Below, one piece after another: positions 11,355 to 21,517 of a stretch of 64,000 bases of DNA. The notes below the pieces were generated by a model. The model was given only the letters and a program-made list of their open reading frames with translations. It did no database searches and was not told the DNA's origin. How positions within the stretch are numbered: position 1 is the first letter of the stretch; each line of letters opens with the position of its first letter. The translations under genes and the position numbers were made by a program. Origin of the DNA: Epithemia pelagica (lineage: Eukaryota; Bacillariophyta; Bacillariophyceae; Surirellales; Surirellaceae); the NCBI GenBank assembly GCA_946965045.2, contig OX337229.1:1736001-1800000 (forward strand), written 5' to 3'.

Positions 11355-13133
11355 TCATCTGTATTCTAAGGTCATGACCGACGATTCATCTGGAGATATC
11401 CAAATGGTCCGTTTGATGAAGCCAATGGTCCACTCATTCCCCAAAGCCGATCCATTGCAATAAATTTCGCCAATTAGCAAGGAAGGAGAAGGCACTTTCA
11501 TGGACAAGTACTTTTTGAGCACTCCAATCCGGATATTCCCAGGAACTTCAAGAAAAGGTTTTTCGAGAGGCGGTGGTGGTGGAGGGGGTGCGGACGGATC
11601 ATCGACAATAACAGGCGTACCTGTCGTTGTGGGGGGTCTAGACTGCGGTTTCACATTGGATGAAGCATTGGAAGGACTGGTATTGTCTTTGGCTGGAACC
11701 AGACAAATTTGTTCTGTCTTTGCTGCTGTCCTTTGAGCATCTGGAGAAGCCACAGAGCTCGAGTTAGGGTTGGCGTCCTTAGTGGTTTGTGTTTGGCAGG
11801 CATTTCGTGTCTTGACACTGTTGCCCTTCAAGGAACACATGGGTGCTAAGCGGCGTTTGGCGTCATTGTCATTCTCTTGTGCATCAGCGTTATTTGGTTT
11901 CTTTTTGATACCTCGGCTTTCGTAAAAGGCAAGTTCGTCGTCTTCATCTGCCTCTGCCATGTCGACAAACAATGTTTTATCCATCAAACGCTCCAAAGAG
12001 CGATCTGGCATAACATGCTTCCTCCAATCACTGCCTAGGTAGTCATTACAAGATGGGCAGCAGTATCCACCACCGTTTCTCAGCTCTTCCGTATCTTGAG
12101 AGGCAATGGCCAGAACCAGACAAGATTTGCAAAATGTATGCAGACATTGTTTTGTAACGGTAAATGGTTCACGAAAAAATCCGTTGCAGAGAGGACAGAC
12201 AAAAAGGTGTCGAATGGGCTCCACAGAGAATTCTATTAAATCTCGAAGATACTGTCCTCTTTTCAAAATCCGAGGACGACAGTCCATCCCAAGGGAACCG
12301 TTGTCGCTACTGTCGTCGGATGAGCAATATTTGTATTTTCCTCCTCGTTGTGGATTGTTCTCCCCGTCGCCTCTTTTCAGTTTCCCTTTTCTCTGAGAGG
12401 AGCCTTGTATTCTGCGTGTCGATAAAGCTTCCTCGTCATCGTCGCCTTCTGCGTTTCCACCAGGTTGTTGTTCCCCGTTTAGAGCATCGTGATCATCATC
12501 CTCATCGTCATCTTGATAAACATGCCCCCGAATAAATCGATGTACTGGAGTCCTTCTACTTCTTCTGGTGCGAATAATTCTAGAAGCAGACAACTGCTCG
12601 TCATCGTCTTCTTCTTCTGCGTTCGATGAAAAGTGAGGATCATGTGGAAGGTCATTGCCCTCATAATAGCTGATTCTGTCGTGAGTTTTACGCTTCCTAT
12701 TTATCTCCTCCTCGATCTCCTTCCCGCTGAAATAGATTTTGTCTCCGACGCGCACTTTCAGGGTTGTTTCGTTAGTGATTATCCCGTGAGAATCCAAGGA
12801 CCGCCCCCGTCCTCGAGAGACATTGGCTCGAGAATCGCCTTTCTTGATAACTTCGTTGGTCTCTTCGTCGAAATCCACCATCTCAAATTCTTCTTCGGAA
12901 TCTTCCTCTTCAGAGAGTGTTTGTACAGCTGACCGCGGTCTCTTCGACCCAAGACGTTTGGAGGATCCGTGATGTGCTTGTCCGTCGTCGTCTCCAATGC
13001 CAGGCATAAGGGCGAAAGACGATGCAGATGCCGCCAACGCGGCAGCTGTGTCCCCTCTTGTTCTCCTTCTCCCCATCGAAGCCGCCTCTCGGCGCACAGC
13101 CGCCCGGTTACGAGTCACAATCTTGTCGTTCAT
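11355..13133 (-). CDS. Polycomb group RING finger protein (PCGF/BMI1-like)
   Basis: 592 residues, intronless. A long acidic and Arg-rich disordered N-terminal half (several runs such as EEEDDDEQ and DDDEDDDHD) precedes a C3HC4 RING at about 311-375. The RING reads CPLCNGFF...CLHTFCKSCLV...CCPSCN, and the CLHTFCKSCLV core is characteristic of PCGF/Posterior sex combs proteins. The last 65 residues (VPGNIRIGVLKKYLSMKV... to the C-terminus) look like a RAWUL ubiquitin-like fold, the second hallmark of PCGF and RING1 proteins. Known members pair with RING1 as the PRC1 E3 ligase that mono-ubiquitinates histone H2A. A poly-Pro stretch precedes the RAWUL. A nuclear chromatin role is inferred. A shared 360-bp promoter region separates it from the divergent chalcone-isomerase-like gene. 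Confidence 0.8.
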   Translation of the reverse strand: MNDKIVTRNRAAVRREAASMGRRRTRGDTAAALAASASSFALMPGIGDDDGQAHHGSSKRLGSKRPRSAVQTLSEEEDSEEEFEMVDFDEETNEVIKKGDSRANVSRGRGRSLDSHGIITNETTLKVRVGDKIYFSGKEIEEEINRKRKTHDRISYYEGNDLPHDPHFSSNAEEEDDDEQLSASRIIRTRRSRRTPVHRFIRGHVYQDDDEDDDHDALNGEQQPGGNAEGDDDEEALSTRRIQGSSQRKGKLKRGDGENNPQRGGKYKYCSSDDSSDNGSLGMDCRPRILKRGQYLRDLIEFSVEPIRHLFVCPLCNGFFREPFTVTKQCLHTFCKSCLVLAIASQDTEELRNGGGYCCPSCNDYLGSDWRKHVMPDRSLERLMDKTLFVDMAEADEDDELAFYESRGIKKKPNNADAQENDNDAKRRLAPMCSLKGNSVKTRNACQTQTTKDANPNSSSVASPDAQRTAAKTEQICLVPAKDNTSPSNASSNVKPQSRPPTTTGTPVIVDDPSAPPPPPPPLEKPFLEVPGNIRIGVLKKYLSMKVPSPSLLIGEIYCNGSALGNEWTIGFIKRTIWISPDESSVMTLEYR

Positions 13134-13492
13134 CGATTTCTTCGTTTTTGTCGTTGGGTGTTATTAGTGTTTCTCTTGATCTCAAAATCCAATTTCCACT
13201 ATCCTCAAAGGAAAAGGAAGGGGCCATGGTCAATTGTTTGTGTGACAATTGAAATCGCAACGGACCAAATTCTGGCACGAGAGAGGGGGGAGCAGGACAC
13301 TCTTCATGGAAGTTTCTGGGGGTGCCCCCAGTATCTTTGAAAGATCCGAACCAAAAACGGTTCGCAGATTTGGCGCATCATTTGACACCTCTGTGCTTGA
13401 TACATGGTATCAGTCATCGTCCCCATTGCAAAGGACTTCACCCATTAATAGAACCACCAGCATCAGAAGACTTGCAGCATACAAGAACAAGC
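13134..13492. promoter_or_regulatory. Divergent intergenic region (shared promoter, inferred)
   Basis: About 360 bp between two head-to-head starts (13133 minus, 13493 plus). An open frame enters it from the right gene, but its first ATG is at 13493. No specific elements are recognised; the promoter role is inferred from position only. Confidence 0.35.
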
Positions 13493-14650
13493 ATGATGAT
13501 GATTACTCGAAGCTCATCGCACATTCTACGAATCCAAGTCACCAGCAGGAATTCCCAGCGCTGGTTGCCTTCGAGTGTTGTCCGCTCTACCACTGACAAT
13601 CACGTCGAACGTCGTCTTTGGACTTTACGTTCGTCGTCGAGCACAAAGGCCGCCACCGCAAAATGGACATCTGCTACATTGAGTCAGCAGGCATCATCTC
13701 TATACCAGAAAACGGCATCTTACATGGGCATGCTCGTGGCGTTGGGGGTCGCTACTGTGGTCGTTCACGAACTCAACGAACACAATGTCTCTGCTCGTAC
13801 TTTATTGGATGCTGGTCGTAAGGGATCTCTGATGGGAGGCGATATCATTCAAACTGGAACTCCTGTTTTGGAAGCCTCGACCGGAATCTTGTTTCCTCTC
13901 GTATGCAATGGCTTTGACTTTACTGGTTGCGGAGTCCGTGTCAAGTGGGGTCTCATCAAAGTCTATGCCGTGGGTACCTATATGGATCGAATTGCCATGA
14001 GTGCCGTTAAGAAATCCAGGGATCCAGCCACCTTGCAAGAGGCCTTGCTGAATCCGGATTATCCTCGGACGATTCGGATCGTCATGGCTCGAGACTTATC
14101 TGTCAAAAAGTTTACCTCCGCCATTGTCGAAGCACTTGAACCACGCATGAAGGGACAAGATTTGGAAAAGTAAGTGTTGCAAGATTGAGGGATTGAAAGT
14201 ACTAGCGACGTGGATGTTTGTGTCTCGATTCAATGTGGCTTTTGAGTCGTTGCTTTTGTTCTCGTCGTGGTTTCTAATCGAAAAGTTCTTGTTGCATGCA
14301 CTTTTGATATCTTATTGATTGTTAACTCTGATTCTCTCATTATTGACTGATAACTTTCATGATTGGAACGATTGCATCTTATTGGATGGTCTTTCTGGTG
14401 TTGGACTAATGACAAATTCAGATTGGAAGAGTTTCAGAAACTCATGCCTCCAGTGGATTTGATCAAGGGCTCTGAGATGCTTATGACGATTCGTGGCGAC
14501 AGTCTCTTGTTTAAAAACGCAACGGGTGGTATTGGAGAAATCCGTTCTCGCGTCTTTACTGCGGCCATGTGCGACGTCTACTATGGTAAAGATGCCGTGT
14601 CTCCGTCTCACAAAGGTGCCGTCGTGGAGGGTGTCTTCAAACGGCTTTAA
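13493..14650 (+). CDS. Mitochondrial chalcone isomerase-like protein (AIM18/AIM46 type)
   Basis: Exons 13493-14169 and 14422-14650 (906 bp, 301 residues). The N-terminus (MMMITRSSSHILRIQ, then many Arg/Ser, few acids) is a good mitochondrial presequence, followed by a hydrophobic segment (MLVALGVATVVVHEL). The C-terminal domain shows the chalcone-isomerase-like core: FDFTGCGVRVKWGLIKVYAVGTYMD, then RTIRIVMARDLSVKKF and, in exon 2, GSEMLMTIRGDSLLF and a last helix ending VVEGVFKRL. Yeast AIM18/AIM46 share this layout (presequence, membrane anchor, CHI fold) and are not flavonoid enzymes; catalytic activity should not be assumed here. The 252-bp intron is longer than most in the window. Three consecutive ATGs begin the gene. 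Confidence 0.8.
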
Positions 14651-15631
14651 GGAACACAAAAGACACGGATGAACAGCAGGTCGTCGATTTCCTTACGTCA
14701 TAGTATGGTTGGATCAGTCATGCTTCTTTGTATAAGGATAAATAACTTCCTAACTGGAACTGTTCCAAGTTCCAATCATAGTTGTGAAAGTGGAACTGTT
14801 TCGGTTCGGACTTCCGACAAGAGTTCATAGATGGGACCACATGTGCACCCTTTCATTGCAGTGGTACCTTGTTCCCCCATAATTTTGCTTGCTACCAGAA
14901 AAATTTAATTTATCCACGGAAGACCAACATCAACGTTTTCGACGCATTTGCAATAATCGTGGCAACAAGAGTTGGAGCAATTTGACTCTTTCATTCTTTC
15001 AGAAGAGTATGGTATACAACTGGGGAACTAGGTGCCTCTTACTATCAAGCATTCATTTTGAAATACGACTGGCGGCAATCACAGGATAGAATTGCACTGA
15101 CGCATGAGACTCCTTGTTGTTCGAATCTTCACAAGGCTCTTTCGTTCGTTTGAGAAATTCTGACACAAGAAACAGAGCAAGGTCGCGTGGGGGGCTCCCC
15201 CGGCTCGCTGTAAGAATTCCTTAGGGAGAAGACATTGCATCACGACCAACCAAGTCCCGCCAGCTGATAGTGGGCTTCGATTTCGTTCGTGTCCGGTACA
15301 CGGAACAAAGACACGTGTAACGGCTGTCATTGTCGTAGAGTACAGAACCAATCACAGTATCAGTCGCGGAAGGCTGTCCACCCAAAGACACCAGCCACAA
15401 CATCGCCACAATCGCCGGATTTCTGGATGACCAGCCGACAAACAACCACAGGACAGTTCCTCTCCTGTGTCGAGCAGAATTCTAGTTCATTTCCTTGCTT
15501 GGTGAGGTTGGAACATTCGAAGAGACAAAAAGAGAACGCAAGGTCTTAGCACTGTGCGTCAAAGATAACTTGATCAATTCATCAGATTCTGTTGAGTCCA
15601 GAACACCAGGTATCTTTGCCAAAATATCAAA
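14651..15631. other. Intergenic region
   Basis: Nearly 1 kb between the chalcone-isomerase-like and phosphatase genes, both on the + strand. Only short, overlapping open frames on both strands are present, with no family features. The final 150 bp presumably carries the phosphatase promoter and leader. Confidence 0.4.
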
Positions 15632-17212
15632 ATGCAGTTGCCAGGGCAACTCCTTGTTTTATATCGGCTTCTTGGCCTGTCGATTCTTTTGAATGTTGCT
15701 TCATCCGCAACTGTAGTGAAGCAAGTGATTGTTGTTACTCGACATGGCTCAAGATTTCCTTTACGTAAAGATGCGAACGATCTTTCCGAGGGCACTGCTG
15801 GAATGTTGACTAACGCTGGACAGAGCCAAATGTACAAGTTAGGAGAGTGGTTGCGCGACCATTACGCCTCGACGGGGATCTTTACCACCTTCGACAGAGA
15901 AAAGATGCGCTTAGAGAGCTCTTCCTTTGAACGCACCGTCTCCTCGGCCAACTCCTTGGCTTGGGGGTTGTTTCCACCTGCAGCTCGTGATCCCAATGGG
16001 GAGTCGACTACTCCGTATCCTGCCAACGTTCCAGTCTATACGTATGATCAAGACAACGATATGCTCATTCGAGCCTACGACAAGTGCACGACCTTTCAAA
16101 ACAGATTGACTTCCTTGTATAACAGTGTTGACTGGAGAAATCTGGAAATCACAAACAAAGCTCTCCTCACTAAGTTGGCCGCGACCACTACGTTCCAACC
16201 TTACTCGAACAGTGCTGGAATTGTGCCCTTGTCGAATCTTTGGAACGTGTATGATACCATTAAGGTGGCCGAAACGGAGTGTCCAGCTGGAGCGTCAGAA
16301 TTTTCCGCCGCTTGCAACGCTCTTCCGGATAAAGATGCTGCTACCCTCTTGTCGGATACTGAGTGGACCAAAGTCCAGGAATTGTCCCACAAAGCAGAAG
16401 TTCTAAAGTATGGGCAAATTACCGCTGGTCCTATGGTGGGTGTCATGTTGTTGAAGGAGATTGTCCGTCGTATGAAGAATAACGATTACACTTTTAGCCT
16501 TTTCTCGGGCCATTATCCCTTATTGTTGGGTATCTTTTCTGCGCTTGAAGACGATTTCTTTGAAGATCAAGTCATCCCCGACTATGCCTCGGCCCTCATT
16601 TTTGAAGTCACGGAAGATACGGTTACAGGAGCGCAAAACTTTCAGCTCATTTTCAGATCGGGACAGCAATCTATCCCGGTTCCCCTGGATAGCATTTGTA
16701 ATGGCTCGACGTGCGATGTGGCAGACTTGGATTTCTTTTTGAAGGACTGGGATGCCGAACGTTGGTGTCGAGTTTGCGCCAATGACTCCACCGCAGAATG
16801 CTTGAAGTACGAGCTCGCGAAACAGAAGCAGCTCAATAATAACCCGACACCGTCTCCTCCGGGTAATCCTGCCCCATCTCCCAGTTCCTTGGCCGGATCA
16901 AGTGACGATGCTGGTGACGACGGTATTGACGATGGTGTGTCCGCGGCCATTGGATTTTTGATTGGTTTGGCTGTGGGAGGTTTCTGTGTTGGCGCCCTGG
17001 TCTATTGTATGATGTATGCTCGCAAGGCCAAGCAACACAAGACGGCTCTCGAACAGGACAAAGATGTGGCCACCACCGCCATGGAAAAGATGGGCGAGGG
17101 AACCCCGGAAGATGCCTTGGCCTCGTATGAAGAAGGAAGTTCCAATGGTACAAACGGTACAACACCATCGGTGGAAACCCCTCCGGAAGTGACACCTCGT
17201 ACCCTTGATTGA
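15632..17212 (+). CDS. Histidine acid phosphatase-like type I membrane protein
   Basis: 526 residues, intronless. A signal peptide (residues about 1-26, LLVLYRLLGLSILLNVASS) is followed at once by the histidine-phosphatase signature VVTRHGSRFPLR, whose His forms the phospho-enzyme. Branch-2 features continue (NAGQSQMYKLGEWLRDHY, LESSSFERTVSSANSLAWGLFPP). The usual second HD motif appears as SGHYPLLLG: the His is kept but the Asp proton donor is replaced by Tyr. A Pro/Ser-rich stalk precedes a transmembrane helix (about 435-460) and a short cytosolic tail. The domain would face the cell surface or a lumen. Family activity is phosphomonoester hydrolysis; whether this copy is active is uncertain given the HY change. 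Confidence 0.85.
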   Translation: MQLPGQLLVLYRLLGLSILLNVASSATVVKQVIVVTRHGSRFPLRKDANDLSEGTAGMLTNAGQSQMYKLGEWLRDHYASTGIFTTFDREKMRLESSSFERTVSSANSLAWGLFPPAARDPNGESTTPYPANVPVYTYDQDNDMLIRAYDKCTTFQNRLTSLYNSVDWRNLEITNKALLTKLAATTTFQPYSNSAGIVPLSNLWNVYDTIKVAETECPAGASEFSAACNALPDKDAATLLSDTEWTKVQELSHKAEVLKYGQITAGPMVGVMLLKEIVRRMKNNDYTFSLFSGHYPLLLGIFSALEDDFFEDQVIPDYASALIFEVTEDTVTGAQNFQLIFRSGQQSIPVPLDSICNGSTCDVADLDFFLKDWDAERWCRVCANDSTAECLKYELAKQKQLNNNPTPSPPGNPAPSPSSLAGSSDDAGDDGIDDGVSAAIGFLIGLAVGGFCVGALVYCMMYARKAKQHKTALEQDKDVATTAMEKMGEGTPEDALASYEEGSSNGTNGTTPSVETPPEVTPRTLD

Positions 17213-17461
17213 GGACACTGTGACGTATGCGAAAACGTGTTGCCGGACCGTCGTGCTCCAAGTTTGACGGTACGGCGTATTTACAAATTGATAATATAAC
17301 TGGTTCAAAAGCAAAAACATGGAGGATAGAATGCACTGGTTGATCTGCATTCCCTCCCAATCATTGAAACTACTCCTACCCCCTAACTACTCCTACATAT
17401 GATAAGACATTAGAATTGAATCAAGATCTTGAGAAACATGTCCCTGCGCAATCAGTCTATA

Positions 17462-17603
17462 TGTTTCGTTCCGTTCGTAACAAGAAGATTAGTAATTATA
17501 CCTAACGTAACGTGTATCATGCAAAAGTAGTAAACCAGTAAACGGTAATTCCCCCAAAGATACTCTCCAACATCCGGGTAGCCCCACCGACCCGAATGAA
17601 ACA
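17462..17603 (-). repeat. E0 3' LTR
   Basis: 142 bp, TG...CA ends with 6-bp terminal inverted repeats TGTTTC/GAAACA. It differs from the other LTR at about 17472 and 17581. Confidence 0.9.
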
Positions 17604-17622
17604 GTCCCCGCAAAGTGTACAA

Positions 17623-19254
17623 TCACACCTGTTGTTCGCTTTGTTCCCCCGCATCTGGATGAGTGGTGGGGGGCCCCGCATTTCCGAAGGCGGAAGAGTA
17701 TGTAAATTGCGATATCAAGTCATTGCGCCGAGAACGCGGCAACAACTTGGTGAATAAGTCGGCGAGATTAGTTTCGGTGTCTTCCTTCCCGACTCGAATA
17801 ATGCCAGCAGCAGCCGCTTCCCGCACAGCGTGGTAATTTATTGCGTTGTGTTTCTTGTTCAACACAGAAGACGGGACGCTAGTGTTCTTCACCACACCGC
17901 GGTTGTCACAAAGAACGTTCGCGGCCCCGACGATTGGTACGCCAAACATCCAAAGCTTGTACCTCATCCCAACAATCAACTCTTTGGCAATGCGCATTGC
18001 CACAAATTCACTGCCGAAGCTCGAAGTTTCCACCGTGTTCTGACGTTTGGAGAACCACAGGATCGGTGCATTTTGCATCATGATCAAGATTCCCGAGTGG
18101 GACCGCCTGGTGACGACGTTGCCAGCATGGTCAGCGTCCACGAAACACGTGATCGTAACCGGATTCCCCAGTGGCTCGGGCATGTCCGCTGGAATTTGTT
18201 CCGCTACGTCCCCGTAGAACTCCTTCCATTCATCCATCGGTGCCTGCGAAAAACATGCCTCGTCCAGTATCACCTCCTTCGGATCGAACACGAGTTTGAG
18301 TTTGGCATGCTTCTTGAGGAACGCGAAGATCGAGTATACCGCCTCGAGGTGACCCTTGCGGGGATTTGCCAGATATTGAGACATGATAGCTACCTCGAGG
18401 TATACATCGACGCGTCCGAGCTCCACAGCCCACCGTAATATGCCAATCAACTGCTGGTACCTTGCCCTCAGTGTTTCTCCCAACTCCTCTGTCGTATCCA
18501 ATTCCGGTTTGTACGATGTCTCGATTGGCACTCGGGCGGTCGTCTTGAGGTGCCGGCCGTCCCCGTCTTCCTTGAGCAATTGTTCGACTATCCTTATTGC
18601 ATTGTTCACGTACTTTTCGCTCGACATACCCCAGGCACTACTACGGTCTGGTAGGTTGTGACGATAAACCTGCGCGCCCAAGTATGTTGATGGTGGACCA
18701 ATGCTTCCCTTCTTGATCTTATAAAGCTTGTCTATCTCCTCGAATACCGGCTTTGGTTTGTCGCTGACCAATAGTAGGTCATCCACGTAGACCAAGATAA
18801 GCTCGTAGTAAGGCTCACCACTTGCCCGTTGCTTCTTTCTCCTTAATACGCAAGGGTCTGCCCTGGTATCGACAAATCCCATGTCATATAGCGTATTCAA
18901 TAGTGTTGCGCGCCAACTCGCTCCGGACGATTTCAGTCCATATAATGCCCGGACCATAACACATACTTTGCCCTGAAACTCTGCACCGACTTCTGCTCCG
19001 CCCAAAAACCAAATCTTTTCCCGACATGGTGCGTTTAAGTACGCATTCCCGATGTCACAAGCCAACACATCTAGGTCATTCAACGCTGCGATCAGAAACG
19101 CCACACGGATTGAGTCCCGGCTTACGACGCTGGAGTACGTTAAACTTGCCGGTGCATCCGTCATGTGCCCACCGGCAACTAGTCTAGCTTTCCGTGTCAA
19201 GTCCATCTTGACGTCAAACACCATGTGGCATTTGATCTCGGTGTAGCCTATCAA
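17623..19254 (-). pseudogene. E0 reverse transcriptase and RNase H portion
   Basis: About 540 codons with the Copia RT core: GYTEIKCHMVFDVK, LACDIGNAYLNAP (first catalytic Asp), ALYGLKSSGASW, and LVYVDDLLLVSD with the catalytic YVDD. RNase H follows, with FVDADHAGN, SFGSEFVAMR and LCDNRGVVKN carrying the acidic residues, ending shortly before the 3' LTR. Its frame is shifted by one relative to the upstream integrase frame. Comparison with E1 in the same window shows that roughly 80 residues linking integrase tail to RT (between EPAFHW and GYTEIK) are missing, so a deletion near 19255-19265 explains the shift. Confidence 0.85.
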
Positions 19255-21517
19255 CTGTCGCCCGCCAATGAAACGCTGGCTCTTGCTCCAACCCTTGTGC
19301 TATTATATACTCCGCGACCTCTATCGGGTAGCCATCCTTTGCTTCTCGCAGCGGTATCCAGGACTGTGATCCGTCCTTCCATTCAATTGCCAGTTCCCAA
19401 CCTTTCGTCGTCCTTTTTGGTACTCGGTTTCCATTCTTGGACACAACGAACCCGTCTTCTCTACTCACGGCGTCCCCGTTTTTCCTGTGTCCCACGATCT
19501 CTTTCATGATGGCAAACTGTCTCCCTTGGTCATCTATCTGCGAGTACAGAGACTCGGCTATTACGTTCGCCGTGTACTCGTGTACCACACCGCCTGGGAA
19601 GCTCATCTCGTAAGCTCTGTCGTCGAATATTGGATTTCTGTGCTTCGTACCAATCGGTTTTCCGTCTAACCCTTTCTTCCTTTTTACCACGGTTCCAAGA
19701 AGCTTCTCCCCTCCCACGTCCAATTGAATTTGAGCTCCCAGGTAGTTGTCGTACTCTTCCTCCAGGTCTTCCACGTCAGGTTTTTCCTCTTGAATCATCT
19801 TTCCATATTCCTTGTCCGTTGGAACGACACCCTTTTGAACATGATCTTCGGGCATTGGCTGCAAATCTTCGAGGAACCCTGGCCCCATGCTTTCCCAATC
19901 CGTAAAATTTCGATCATCCAGTCTATTCTCAACAATCATCCTAAATTCCTGAATCCTTTCCGCCATCCGCGGCTCGGCCTGTTCCTCTGCCGTTACATGT
20001 TGCACAGTAGTTCTAGCCAAGACCTTGCCAGACTTGGTAAGCACCCAATAACACATGTCGCTCCCGATCCTGTGCGCGATTCCCAACCAAAAACCCAGGT
20101 GCCTCTGTTCCTCAGCCGTATCCGCTTTGGAGTTGTCGTGGTACCAAACGAGGTCGAAAAAGGAGAAGTCGAGCCACTCCGATATATCTGGTGTGTCACC
20201 AGTGAGTCGCTCCAAACCGGAACGGTTGTCCTGTCCCCGTGCGACGCGACTGAGAATGCCAGATTCATGGGCGAGACCGTAGTCCCAAAGACGGGGTGGA
20301 ACCCGACAATCAACCATGCGACGATGCCATCGCTGTTTCAAAACGCCGATCTCACGTTCCGCGCGGTGGTTTTGTTTGCTAGTACCCTTCTCGGCCCATT
20401 TGAGATCGATACGGTGAAACCGTGCCAGTTTCGTGAACTGTGTCTTGGGACCAGTCTGCTCACCAGCAAGGTCCGCAGTAAGACCATCAGGTACACCAAC
20501 CTCATCAATGAACTTGGCAAGACTCTGCCCGACGTCAGCTTTCGATGTTAACGGGTATACAGCCGTAAATTGGCCATCCGTGAACACTTGCGCGCACTTG
20601 TTTCCAGCTAAGGAGGTGGTTTGAGAAAATAGTGTGTCCGTATAAAACCGAGTGTTCAATCGGTGTCTGTGTAAAGCCAAGTTATCCACCCGATACCGTC
20701 TTGTAATAGGGTTGATAGCAGTGCGGATACCTTGTTGGGTGGTCACTCGGAGCGTTCGTCGTGCGGATTCCAGTCCAATCATCCATTTCTTACTGAGATT
20801 TTCTGGGGAAACTGACGAATGACGGTCAGTCGTAATATTTCTCACATGGCGCTCATCGGCGAGTCTCTGAGCCATAAGTCGCGGGTCGCACGCACTGGAC
20901 ACCAGTCCAATTTCTAACGCGATGTCTTCATGCGCGTCATCGTAGGGGTCACGACTTGGCATAGCAAGATCAACCGAACGCGGGTCCCATACCTCCTGGC
21001 GTGTCAACGTAATGGCTGGTAACGTCTCGATCTCGTGACTGGTGGGCGCACGTGACTCGAAAAAGATCGTGGTTCCCCGCATTTCAAACGGAATGTGCAA
21101 TCCTTCTGCCACTATACCGAATCCTTCATCTTCCTGACGAGTTGGATCATAGCGAACCGAATGACCAGCATACCGGATTTGATTCTGGTTTAACAAAGTT
21201 TTCCTTAAAGAACTACCAAACCAGAGCATTTGATGCCCAATCAGTATATATTCCGCCCCCGATACCTTGTCTCTGATGCATGTTGCACATGTGGCAATCG
21301 GTACGTGTCAAGATGCTGCCTGCTTTCCCATGAAGTCACTAACCTTGCACTCCATTCCCGTGGTTTCGACTAAAGTCCAGTTTATTCCGGCACACGAAGT
21401 GTCTGCCATAGTATCCATTTCATTGTTCCCGATTGTGCCAACATGACAATCCACCGTATATTCCACTTGCCCAATGGCCACTTGCCTCGGGCCGCATATG
21501 ACCATGGACGCCTGGCG
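19214..21517 (-). pseudogene. E0 protease-integrase portion
   Basis: In the same frame as gag but behind a TGA at about 21518. The protease active site is in MDTMADTSCAGINW (near 21390). A second in-frame TGA at about 21308-21310 separates it from the integrase, whose core shows VFTDGQFTA, LTADLAGEQ and NHRAEREIGVLK (D, D, E). The integrase tail runs to EPAFHW, where the deletion joins it out of frame to RT. Reading through the two TGAs would restore gag-PR-IN, so these are point lesions or readthrough codons. Confidence 0.8.

Noticed and set aside
13322-13492. A longer N-terminus for the chalcone-isomerase-like protein
   Set aside because: The upstream frame has no ATG (it would begin at GTG), while the ATG at 13493 gives a good mitochondrial presequence.
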